This document shows positions 56,120 through 64,000 of a DNA stretch of 64,000 nt, one piece after another; the first letter of the stretch is position 1; each line of letters opens with the position of its first letter. The translations under genes and the position numbers were made by a program. The DNA lies in NCBI RefSeq assembly GCF_000372865.1, contig NZ_KB889965.1, forward strand, positions 1,013,902 through 1,077,901, read 5' to 3'. Under the pieces are notes generated by a model. That model was not told where the DNA came from. It saw nothing but the letters and a program-made list of their open reading frames with translations, and ran no database searches. Source of the stretch: Methylosarcina fibrata AML-C10. Lineage in GTDB: Bacteria; Pseudomonadota; Gammaproteobacteria; Methylococcales; Methylomonadaceae.

Positions 56120-56602
56120 ATGATTGCGATGAAAATAGACGGTGTCGATGGCAATTGCAAAGTAACAGGCCATGACAAATGGATTCAATGTTCCGAATTT
56201 ACCTGGGGCGCCGAACGGCCTATCGCTACCGAAACCGGCAAAACCTCGGACCGTACGGGTACTGTCGTGCAATGCAAGGACGTCACGATAAAAAAGGAAA
56301 TGGATTCCAGTTCGGCCAAATTATTCGAATTGGTCTGCGGCACTCAAGGCAAAAAGATTGAAATACATTTTATTTCGGGATCGGGTAAGGAAGCCAAAAC
56401 TTATTCGGAAATAACACTGGAAAATGCGCTCGTCAAAGATTATTCCGTTTTTGGCGGCATCAATGGCCAGGATGGCGCTTACGAGCAAATTACGTTGAAT
56501 TTCGTGACAATCGAAATCAAATCCATCCCCAGAGGTCCGGATGAAGCGGGCTCCGGCCCTTATCCGGTCAAATTCAGCCGGGAAACGGGGGTCATCGGTT
56601 AA
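56120..56602 (+). CDS. hcp: T6SS tube protein Hcp
   Basis: A 160-residue Hcp-family protein, the hexameric ring that forms the inner tube and carries small effectors. It begins MIAMKIDGVDGNCKVTGHDK and shows the family pattern WIQCSEFTWG, CKDVTIKKEMDSSSAKLF and YSEITLENALVKDYSV. AAGGAG lies seven bases before the ATG. It has its own 119-bp upstream gap, so it can be expressed separately at the high level a tube protein needs. Confidence 0.93.
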   Translation: MIAMKIDGVDGNCKVTGHDKWIQCSEFTWGAERPIATETGKTSDRTGTVVQCKDVTIKKEMDSSSAKLFELVCGTQGKKIEIHFISGSGKEAKTYSEITLENALVKDYSVFGGINGQDGAYEQITLNFVTIEIKSIPRGPDEAGSGPYPVKFSRETGVIG

Positions 56603-56762
56603 ATATCGGTTAAATGATGAATCGGGCCGATTCGCAAAGTCGCTTTGGAACTTGCTGGACCGGGGTGATGGCACTCAGTTCATTCATCATGGAAATTTCA
56701 AAAATCGGCGCCCTCTGATCCAAGGTTATCGAATAACTAAAATGACTTGGTGAATCTCTCTT

Positions 56763-58913
56763 ATGAACGCAGCATTTACCCAAAAAAATCGCAAGATTGC
56801 CATTGAAAATAATCCTTTAGGTAACGATGCTTTATTACTGACAGGATTTACGGGTATAGAAAAACTTTCCGGGCTTTTCAATTTTCAATTGGAAATGCTA
56901 TCCGAAGAAAACGATATTGCAAGCAAGAATATCATCGGTAAAAAAATCACCTTCAGAATCAGCCAGAGCGAAGATAAAACCCGCTACTTCAACGGGTATG
57001 TCAGCCGTTTTGTAAGCAGCAGCATGACGGTCCAGGGCATGCGGCTCTATCGGGCCGAGATCGTGCCCTGGTTATGGTTTTTGACGTGCACCGCAGACTG
57101 TCGTATTTTTCAGAATCAAACGGTCCTTCAAATTATCGAGCAAGTGTTCTCGGAACATCCCGATATCAAAGACTACGAAATCAGCGAGGTCAAAGGCCTG
57201 CATCCGAAACGGGAATATTGTGTGCAATACCGGGAAACCGATTTTAATTTCGTATCCCGTTTGATGGAGGAAGAAGGGATTTTTTATTGGTTCCGACATG
57301 AAGAAAACCGACATGTTCTGGTCCTGGCGGATCACAGAGGAGCTTATAAGGATTTGCCGGACAAGGAAGTGGAATATGTTGGGGGCACTTCGGAAACCCT
57401 GGCGCAAGCACAGCTTCATTCATGGGAGCATCGCCATGAGTTCCGTCCCGGCAAATGGGTACAAACCGATTACAATTTCAAAACGCCGAGCACCAAACTA
57501 CACACCTCGACCCAAACCATCGTTGATTTATCGGATATGAAAAAATACGAGATCTTCGATTATCCCGGCAGATACGGCGTTCGCGAAGACGGGGACCAAT
57601 TGACTAAATTGCGCATGGAAGAAACCGAGGTCTCTTGTGATCAGGTGAATGCCGCAGGCACCTATTGCAGCTTTACGCCCGGCGGAAAATTCACTCTCAA
57701 GCGCCATGAATGTCCATCCGAAGAAGGCAAGTCTTATTTAGTGACTTCCGTTCAACACAGCGCGGAAGACCAGACCTATTTCGGAGGAGGAAACTCCAGC
57801 CAACGCTACAGTAATAATTTTACCTGTATTCCCGCGGAGGTGATCTTCCGTCCCTCGTGCGATACTCAAAAAACCTTCGTGCACGGACCTCAAACCGCCA
57901 TGGTAGTCGGACCCGGCGGCGAGGAAATTCATACCGACGAATTCGGCCGCGTCAAGGTCCAGTTTCATTGGGATCGCTACGGGACAATGGATGAAAACAG
58001 TTCTTGTTTTATCCGGGTCTCGCATCCTTCGGCAGGCAAGGGCTGGGGTGCCGTTTCCATTCCACGGATCGGACAGGAAGTCATCGTCGATTTTATCGAA
58101 GGAGACCCTGATCAACCCATCATTACCGGTCGGGTTTACAATGCCGAATCCATGGCGCCTTACGCGGGCGGTGTCGTAAGCGGCATCAAGTCAAATACGC
58201 ACAAAGGCAAAGGATACAACGAAATGTCGATGGACGATACGGCCGGTAAGGAAAAGATTACCATTCACGGCCAATACAACATGGGAACGACGGTTGGAAA
58301 CGATCAGAGCAATAAAATTGGAAATAACCGTACGACAGAAGTTGCCGTCGACGACACCCAATCAGTTGGTAACAACAGAAAAGTTGATATCGGCAGTAAT
58401 TTAAATGAGTCGATTACAAGTAATCTTACTTCGTTCGTGGGCAGTAACCAAAGTAAAACGATAGGTGGTAAACAATCCGAACTGATCGCTGCTTCCAGTA
58501 CTATTTCAGTTGGAGGTAAGCGAATGGAAACCGTAGGAGGTGGCCATACGTTCAACAATCCCAAAATGGCCATGAATGTCGGCGGAAAATATAAGGTTAA
58601 TGCAGGTGGAAGCATTACCGAAAGTTCTCCCAAAGTCAGTATGCAGGCAGGCAGCAAATTTTCTGCAACATCCGGCGGGCCAGTGAACGTCAAGGCTGGA
58701 AGTGTCATCAAGCAGCAATCGGGTGGCAATTTCAACGTCAAGTCGGGCGGAGCTATAAAAGAACAATCAAGCGGAGTATTTAACATAAAAGCAGGAGGCG
58801 CATTGAAACAGCAGGGAGCCAATATAAACCTGAAAGGGCCCACCAAGGTTGCCGGAAAAACCAAAATCACAAGTGAAACAAAGATTAAAGGCAATACCTT
58901 GGTCGTCTCCTGA
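56763..58913 (+). CDS. vgrG: T6SS spike protein VgrG (TssI)
   Basis: A 716-residue trimeric spike. The gp27/gp5-like part (1-460) shows FTGIEKLSGLFNFQLEMLSE, QYRETDFNFVSRLMEEEGIFY, and the OB fold with TDEFGRVKVQFHWDRYG and AGKGWGAVSIPRIGQEV. From about 466 on is a repetitive beta-prism needle rich in VGxN, GG and KxGG motifs (NRKVDIGSNLNESI, GGKYKVNAGGSI). No enzymatic extension is visible, so this VgrG probably carries cargo through the PAAR-like partner downstream rather than as its own C-terminal toxin. Confidence 0.95.
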   Translation: MNAAFTQKNRKIAIENNPLGNDALLLTGFTGIEKLSGLFNFQLEMLSEENDIASKNIIGKKITFRISQSEDKTRYFNGYVSRFVSSSMTVQGMRLYRAEIVPWLWFLTCTADCRIFQNQTVLQIIEQVFSEHPDIKDYEISEVKGLHPKREYCVQYRETDFNFVSRLMEEEGIFYWFRHEENRHVLVLADHRGAYKDLPDKEVEYVGGTSETLAQAQLHSWEHRHEFRPGKWVQTDYNFKTPSTKLHTSTQTIVDLSDMKKYEIFDYPGRYGVREDGDQLTKLRMEETEVSCDQVNAAGTYCSFTPGGKFTLKRHECPSEEGKSYLVTSVQHSAEDQTYFGGGNSSQRYSNNFTCIPAEVIFRPSCDTQKTFVHGPQTAMVVGPGGEEIHTDEFGRVKVQFHWDRYGTMDENSSCFIRVSHPSAGKGWGAVSIPRIGQEVIVDFIEGDPDQPIITGRVYNAESMAPYAGGVVSGIKSNTHKGKGYNEMSMDDTAGKEKITIHGQYNMGTTVGNDQSNKIGNNRTTEVAVDDTQSVGNNRKVDIGSNLNESITSNLTSFVGSNQSKTIGGKQSELIAASSTISVGGKRMETVGGGHTFNNPKMAMNVGGKYKVNAGGSITESSPKVSMQAGSKFSATSGGPVNVKAGSVIKQQSGGNFNVKSGGAIKEQSSGVFNIKAGGALKQQGANINLKGPTKVAGKTKITSETKIKGNTLVVS

Positions 58914-58930
58914 TACCCAAAAAATGTGCA

Positions 58931-60880
58931 ATGCCGGAGAAACATTTCATAAAAAGCACGCGGGAAGAACTTCTGAAGAGAGTGAAGGAAAACGGCTCAC
59001 TCTCAGGGATGGTTTTTTTCGGTCTTGATTTAAGAGGACTTGATTTAAGTGGTTCCGATTTAAGCGGGACAATTTGGGAAGAAGTAAATCTCAGCAATTG
59101 CAATCTATCGAAAACGACTTTAAAAAATGTAGTTTTTCGAAGTGCGGTAATGGATAACGTTAACTTCTCGGGCTCTACTCTCTCGGACTGCACATTTTTG
59201 GAAGTAAGCTGCCGTAAAGGGATTTTTCAAAAAACCGAGTTTGCCACTGGCCTTGTCTATGAAACGGATTTTTCGGGTATTCTGACTGAAGATTTTACAA
59301 TTCAGGAGGTTATACTGCATGCGGTAAATTTTGAACAGGGAAGGTTTTCATCTTCCTTTTTTAATGCAGTCAACGCGGAATTCCTCAATCTCGATTCAAC
59401 AGTCTTTCGCTCGGCGAAGCTATCTAATTGCCGTTTTGAGGATTGCTCTATTCAAAAAGCCCGCTTTTCTGAAAGCCGTATCGAACAATGTACTTTTATA
59501 GAATGTAATTTATCCGATATCCAAATCGAGCAATCAATACTATACAAAACCGCATTCCCTTTCTCCGATTTTACAGCCAGTCATTTTCTGCAATCTCAAA
59601 TCGATGAAGTTTCCTTCGAGGGCGCAAATTTATCCGGAATCAAAATCTTGCCCGATGATTTGACGACTGCAAGTTTCGTGGAGGCTAATTTACGCGGACT
59701 CGATTTGTCGCAGCGAGATTTAAGCAGCCTCGATTTTACAGAGGCTGATCTTACCGATACAAAGTTGACCAAAGCGAATCTGGTAGAGGTCGATCTATCG
59801 AATGCCAGATTATGTGGTGCCGATCTCTCTCATGCAAATCTAAGTCGGGCTGATTTGACGGAGGCTGATCTTACCGAAGCCCTACTAGATTTTACTCAGT
59901 TTGAGGGAGCTAATTTGACAGGTTGCAGCATTACTGCTGCCAGCCTCCGCCAAATAAACTTCCGGCATGCGAATCTTGCGGAAATGAATTTGCCCGGAGT
60001 CGACCTCAGCGGTCAGGATTTGGATGACACCGATTTTTCCGGAGCAAAATTGATGGGAGCCAAATTTGCCGGAGCCAGGCTCATACATACTGATTTTTCG
60101 ACTGCTGAACTGGAAAAAGCGGATTTCTCGGATGCTACCTTTATAGAAGCGGATCTGAGCGGTGCGAATCTTGCGTCATCGACATTCAGCAGAGCCGTTT
60201 TAAAAAATTGTTTTCTGGATGAAGCGAACGTTCAGGGTGCCGATTTTTCGGATGCTCAATTCATAGAATGCGCTATGGATGATGTCGATTTCAAGAAGAC
60301 AAAATTGATGCGCACCACGCTCCAATCCTGCGGATTAATGCGGTCAAGCTTTTGCGGAGTGGACCTTTCCACCTGCAATCTCACAGACTCGGATTTATCA
60401 GAGGCCGATTTATCGAGAGCCAACATGAACGGTACAGTAGCAAATGGATGCAGTTTTACGAAAGCAATGCTCAATAGCACAAGCCTGGTTGGCATCATTG
60501 CATGGCATGCCCGTTTTAAGGAAGCGGTCATGGAAAAAGCGGATTTTTCTTATAGCCAATTACCCTCTACACATTTTGAATTTGCAAATGCTCGTGAAGT
60601 GAATTTTACAGGCTCCGATCTTCGAGAAGTAAACTTCTCCAGGACCGATGTTACGGCAGCAGATTTTACTCGTTGTGCCCTTCATTACGCTGATTATTCC
60701 TATGGAATCATCGAACAAACCGATTTTTCCGAAGCCGACCTTCTTTGGGCCAACGTACACGGTGTTTCAAGCCGGCCGGCTCGATGGACCAACGCGAATT
60801 TAAGCAATGTGCGGCGTACGGATAATGAAATGTATCTGGCCGAAATCTGGAAGCCGGGAGATCCTCCAAAATGGAGTTGA
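58931..60880 (+). CDS. Pentapeptide-repeat protein of the T6SS cargo module
   Basis: A 649-residue protein that is almost entirely A(D/N)LxxA-type pentapeptides (LDLSGSDLSGTIWEEVNLSN near the start, ADLSHANLSRADLTEADLTE in the middle), predicting a long four-sided right-handed beta helix with a short non-repeat start and end (MYLAEIWKPGDPPKW). No enzymatic motif. Composition is more AT-rich than the structural genes. It overlaps the next gene by ten bases. Genes like this recur next to DUF2169/DUF4150 genes and may be chaperone or adaptor components; the exact role is unknown. Confidence 0.8.
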   Translation: MPEKHFIKSTREELLKRVKENGSLSGMVFFGLDLRGLDLSGSDLSGTIWEEVNLSNCNLSKTTLKNVVFRSAVMDNVNFSGSTLSDCTFLEVSCRKGIFQKTEFATGLVYETDFSGILTEDFTIQEVILHAVNFEQGRFSSSFFNAVNAEFLNLDSTVFRSAKLSNCRFEDCSIQKARFSESRIEQCTFIECNLSDIQIEQSILYKTAFPFSDFTASHFLQSQIDEVSFEGANLSGIKILPDDLTTASFVEANLRGLDLSQRDLSSLDFTEADLTDTKLTKANLVEVDLSNARLCGADLSHANLSRADLTEADLTEALLDFTQFEGANLTGCSITAASLRQINFRHANLAEMNLPGVDLSGQDLDDTDFSGAKLMGAKFAGARLIHTDFSTAELEKADFSDATFIEADLSGANLASSTFSRAVLKNCFLDEANVQGADFSDAQFIECAMDDVDFKKTKLMRTTLQSCGLMRSSFCGVDLSTCNLTDSDLSEADLSRANMNGTVANGCSFTKAMLNSTSLVGIIAWHARFKEAVMEKADFSYSQLPSTHFEFANAREVNFTGSDLREVNFSRTDVTAADFTRCALHYADYSYGIIEQTDFSEADLLWANVHGVSSRPARWTNANLSNVRRTDNEMYLAEIWKPGDPPKWS

Positions 60881-63132
60881 TTAACGAAAGCTTATTTCCT
60901 GCGGCATGGATTGTAGGAAAACTCCAGCCTGCACAATGGTCCATGACTTGCCTTGTGAAAGGCACGTTTCAATTAAATCCCGATCAAGTAGCGACCCTTT
61001 CCGAAGAACAGCCGGATCTTACAGGTGACCGACATAATGAAAACGATATAAACAAACTGCTTCTTTATCCTTCTGATTTTGCTTATTACAAACCAAAAGT
61101 CGATGTGATACTGAAAGGAACCGGCTACGTACCGAATTCAGGTATCTCATCCGCATTGTCGGTATGCTTTCGAGTGGGTAATTACGAAAAGGTATTAATG
61201 GTGGTCGGCAATCGCACGATGGACGATCGCGGTCAAGTCTCTGAACCGCAACAATTCAAAAATGTGCCTTTAAGCTATCAATACGCCTACGGCGGAATTG
61301 GATATGCCGAGAATCCACTGGGGAAAGGGGTTCAACCAATCTCTCAAATCAATGGTTTAAATTTATATGACCTGCCTAATATCCTCTATCCCCAAAATTC
61401 AAAAGACTCTCTGACTCGTTCGGGACCCGCCGGCTACGGTCCTATTTCGCAGACCTGGCCTCAACGAGTTGCAAAGATGGGAACTTATGACGAGGTCTGG
61501 TTAAAACAATACTGGCCCTGGTTTCCTCCGGATTGCGATTGGGCCTGTTTTAATTCGGCGCCTGAAGATCAGCAATTGCCCGGTTATCTTAGAGGTGACG
61601 AAGGTCTTTATTTTGAAAACATGCACCCAAGTCATTCTAAATACCGGTCAAAATTACCGGGATGGCGAGTCCGCTGTTTTATTGAAGAGAGGGTAAGAGC
61701 AAGTATTCATTTTCGGGAAGTGCCAATGCATCTGGATACTCTTTTCGTCGACATGGATGAAGAACAAATGAATCTGATATGGCGCGGCGTAGCGCCGGTG
61801 CAAACCGAGAAATTAGAAGAAATTCTGTATTTGTTTGTCATGGTTGAACCGGCAGACGAACCGGATAAACCACTCGAGTATTACAATGATGCGCTAGTGG
61901 CTGCACTTATTAAACGCGAAGAAGAGGATGAAGAACTCGACGAAGAGGAAGAACTAGAAGATGAAGATACTGAAGAGGCTGAACTTGAAGAACCAGAAGA
62001 AGAGTTGGGGGCTGCACCTGAAGACCAAGCATTACCGCCAGCCCTTGTTGCAACAGCCAACCTAAACCCCATTCAGACTTCTTCTCAAACTTCAGAAGAT
62101 ACTCAACCGGCACAACCACCAGAGTCTGGCAAAAATAAAGGGCCGCAAGAAGAAACAGAAGACGAGTTGGGGGAAGAGCCCGAAGAACCTGAAGAAGAGG
62201 ATGAAGACGAAGATCTCACCATCGATCAATTGAAGAAGCTTATCCGGCAAAAAGCCAGCCTGGAAGAGGCGGAATTAAGCAACTTGGACTTAAGCGAAGT
62301 TGATCTGAGCGGTATCAATCTACGCAATGCAATCTTTGATCAGGTTATTTTATACAAGGCCAATTTGTCCGATGCCGATTTGTCAGGCGCCATGCTGGCA
62401 GGCTTAAATCTTTCCGAAACCAATTGCCGGAATGCCAATTTTTCCGGAGCGGACTTATCCGAAGCGCGGCTTATCATGGCTGATTTAACGAATGCTATTG
62501 CGCAAGGCACAGACTTCATGAAGGCCGATATGCGTCATGCCAAACTGGCAATGATGGATGCCGAAGGCGCTGATTTTTCCGAAGCCGATCTCTCCGATGC
62601 GAATTTGACCGAAGCCAACCTTACCGGGGCTGATCTGACTGACTGCAAACTGCATCGCACCGATTTATCCCGCGCCAACCTGACTGAGGCGGCGCTGGAA
62701 CGGGCTTGGGGACGAAATGCCCAGTTCGAGGATGCCACCGTCGATATCCTGAAAGCGGCCGGAGCGAATTTTTGTGAGGGCAATTTCAAACGAATTAAAG
62801 GCAAAGAAACCGTATGGGAGGAAGGTGAATATTATGGAGCGGATTTTTCCGGCGCGAATATACCGGGTGCAGAATTTTCAATGGCTTATTTGGGCTGGGC
62901 GAAGTTCAATGCCACCGACTTGACCGATGCAGTATTTGATGAAGCTTGTTTGGTGTCCGCAGAAATGGTGCGGACCAAGCTACTAAATGCTTCCATCCAG
63001 AAAGCCGACCTATCACAAGTAAACTTATTTGAATCCAACTTATACGAGGCTAATTTATGTTTCTCGAATTTGAGCCAAACCAATCTGGAGGGGGCGAATC
63101 TAAGGATGCTGAAACATACCATGGACCGATAA
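60871..63132 (+). CDS. DUF2169-pentapeptide fusion, putative T6SS effector chaperone/adaptor
   Basis: A 753-residue fusion. Residues 1-330 are DUF2169 (FPAAWIVGKLQPAQWSMTCL, VPLSYQYAYGGIGYAENPLG, FFNS-like CFNSAPEDQQLPGYLRGDE). Residues about 350-450 are two acidic tracts (EEEDEELDEEEELEDED; EEPEEPEEEDEDEDL) around a Gln/Pro/Ser segment. Residues about 465-750 are a pentapeptide beta helix (ANLSDADLSGAMLAGLNLSE). DUF2169 proteins are encoded with PAAR-like effectors and are thought to help load them; the fusion would give the adaptor a rigid arm. The acidic spacer is likely disordered. Confidence 0.82.
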   Translation: MELINESLFPAAWIVGKLQPAQWSMTCLVKGTFQLNPDQVATLSEEQPDLTGDRHNENDINKLLLYPSDFAYYKPKVDVILKGTGYVPNSGISSALSVCFRVGNYEKVLMVVGNRTMDDRGQVSEPQQFKNVPLSYQYAYGGIGYAENPLGKGVQPISQINGLNLYDLPNILYPQNSKDSLTRSGPAGYGPISQTWPQRVAKMGTYDEVWLKQYWPWFPPDCDWACFNSAPEDQQLPGYLRGDEGLYFENMHPSHSKYRSKLPGWRVRCFIEERVRASIHFREVPMHLDTLFVDMDEEQMNLIWRGVAPVQTEKLEEILYLFVMVEPADEPDKPLEYYNDALVAALIKREEEDEELDEEEELEDEDTEEAELEEPEEELGAAPEDQALPPALVATANLNPIQTSSQTSEDTQPAQPPESGKNKGPQEETEDELGEEPEEPEEEDEDEDLTIDQLKKLIRQKASLEEAELSNLDLSEVDLSGINLRNAIFDQVILYKANLSDADLSGAMLAGLNLSETNCRNANFSGADLSEARLIMADLTNAIAQGTDFMKADMRHAKLAMMDAEGADFSEADLSDANLTEANLTGADLTDCKLHRTDLSRANLTEAALERAWGRNAQFEDATVDILKAAGANFCEGNFKRIKGKETVWEEGEYYGADFSGANIPGAEFSMAYLGWAKFNATDLTDAVFDEACLVSAEMVRTKLLNASIQKADLSQVNLFESNLYEANLCFSNLSQTNLEGANLRMLKHTMDR

Positions 63133-63686
63133 ATAAAAACGAAGCCCCGGCGCCCTATCTTGGGCCGGCAACGGTTTGCAGTTTATTGCATCAGGACAAG
63201 GCAATCGACATCCGCCTGCCAGACGGGTTGTTTATGAAAGCCATCGTCGCGGTGGCGGGTTTCTACCGTCCGCAAATGGGCGATACTGTACTGGTTATCT
63301 GCCAGGAAAACACACGGGTGTATGTGATCGGCGTGTTAAGCGGGTCCGGCTTAAACACCTGGACTGTTCCGGGTGATTTGGTCATACATGCACCGGAAGG
63401 AAATATCCAAATAGAATGTGCAGGCGCGATGAAGCTTAAAAGTAAACAAAAGCTGGACATTATTTCCCCGCGCTTGGCCTTGCGGGCAACCCGGCTGGAA
63501 CTGTCAGCAAGACGGATGGTGCAAAAACTGGATGATGCCTATTTGTGGGTTAAGGATTTATTCCAGCTTAAAAGCCGCAGTTGCCGTACCGTGACAGAGG
63601 AAAATTTTTTGGTAAAAGCAAAACGGGCACGGTTGAAGTCGGATGGGGATTTTAATATCAATGGTAAAAATATACATTTAGGATGA
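63057..63686 (+). CDS. DUF3540-family T6SS-associated protein
   Basis: A 209-residue protein. Features are the N-terminal VCSLLHQDKAIDIRLPDGLF, an OB-like strand run GFYRPQMGDTVLVICQENTR, the tail-spike-like SLPGD-type VPGDLVIHAPEGNIQIE, and the ending DGDFNINGKNIHLG that is common in this family. It looks like a small phage-spike-type beta protein sitting between VgrG and the PAAR-like tip. The start ATG 63057 overlaps the previous gene by 76 bases; a start at 63234 would cut off the conserved N-terminal segment. Confidence 0.75.
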   Translation: MFLEFEPNQSGGGESKDAETYHGPINKNEAPAPYLGPATVCSLLHQDKAIDIRLPDGLFMKAIVAVAGFYRPQMGDTVLVICQENTRVYVIGVLSGSGLNTWTVPGDLVIHAPEGNIQIECAGAMKLKSKQKLDIISPRLALRATRLELSARRMVQKLDDAYLWVKDLFQLKSRSCRTVTEENFLVKAKRARLKSDGDFNINGKNIHLG

Positions 63687-63692
63687 TAAATT

Positions 63693-64000
63693 ATGCCTTC
63701 TTCTTCGAGAAATAATGGTCAAGGTCAATGTATGACCACAGGCCCGATAGATTTCTGTAAAACCCCAACGCCGGGCGGACCACAACCCTTGCCCTATCCA
63801 AATATTGGCATGACAAGCGATGGGAGCGGTTCTTCAAAGGTTAAGGTTAAGGGCAAGGAAGTATTGCGTAAAAACGATGAATTGAGCAAATCCACAGGAG
63901 ACGAACCTGGAAATGCGGGAGGCGGAGCGAAATCAAATCGCTTTAAAGGAATAGTCAAATTTAAACAGGGGTCGTCCAAAGTCAAGGTTCAAGGGAAATG
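63693..64000 (+). CDS. DUF4150 PAAR-like protein (5' part, cut by window edge)
   Basis: The visible 102 codons begin MPSSSRNNGQGQCMTTGPID and contain DFCKTPTPGGPQPLPYPNIG, the cysteine- and proline-rich signature of DUF4150 PAAR-like spike tips, then VKVKGKEVLRKNDELSKSTG and FKGIVKFKQGSSKVKVQG. PAAR-like tips sharpen VgrG and often carry C-terminal toxins. The rest, including any toxin and immunity gene, lies past the window. It starts seven bases after the DUF3540 stop. Confidence 0.85.
   Translation, partial: MPSSSRNNGQGQCMTTGPIDFCKTPTPGGPQPLPYPNIGMTSDGSGSSKVKVKGKEVLRKNDELSKSTGDEPGNAGGGAKSNRFKGIVKFKQGSSKVKVQGK

Overview
The window is a chromosomal segment of a gammaproteobacterium. Evidence for this is the ypjD/ffh divergent pair, rapA, the glyQ-glyS-plsC cluster, hemF, and a type VI secretion (T6SS) locus laid out like the Pseudomonas H1 cluster. 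Gene content and repeat style would fit a Methylococcales-type methanotroph, but nothing here proves the genus. No rRNA, tRNA, CRISPR array or replication origin was seen.

Layout. 1-28.4 kb is mostly core genome: ffh (cut by the window edge), ypjD, sugar-nucleotide genes (galU, manC), a small ORF behind a Fur-like site, cvfB-rapA, two paralogous His-rich glycine-zipper proteins, heptose-nucleotide genes (hddC-like, gmhB), a zinc module (TonB receptor plus zur, each with a Zur-type palindrome), hemF, a membrane diguanylate cyclase, an ASCH protein, a GT4 glycosyltransferase, an esterase, an RlpA-like protein, a lipoprotein, plsC, glyS-glyQ, a membrane pentapeptide-repeat protein and an unusual FHA-lytic transglycosylase fusion.

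28.4-36.0 kb is an accessory, partly decayed region. It holds an ABM monooxygenase, REP-like palindromes, and a winged-helix/HATPase/STAS-like regulator. That regulator sits behind a 17-bp-arm palindrome that contains its own ribosome binding site, and it is flanked by 26-bp direct repeats. Next come a SnoaL-like gene split by an intact-ended IS630-family element with TA duplication, a secreted lipase-like protein, a small secreted protein, a YbaY/NlpE/META gene broken by two in-frame stops, and the N-terminal stub of an integron-type integrase.

36.0-64.0 kb is a complete T6SS on the + strand: tagH(fha)-tssJ-tssK-tssL-tssM-orf-tssA-tssB-tssC-tssC2-tagJ-tssE-tssF-tssG-tssH(clpV)-hcp-vgrG. It is followed by a cargo module of a pentapeptide protein, a DUF2169-pentapeptide fusion, a DUF3540 protein and a DUF4150 (PAAR-like) protein that runs off the window. 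TssJLM form the envelope complex; TssAEFGK and VgrG form the baseplate; TssBC (with a second TssC paralogue) form the sheath; Hcp is the tube; ClpV recycles the sheath with help from TagJ. The last four genes probably load and cap a spike effector whose toxic part would lie beyond position 64000.
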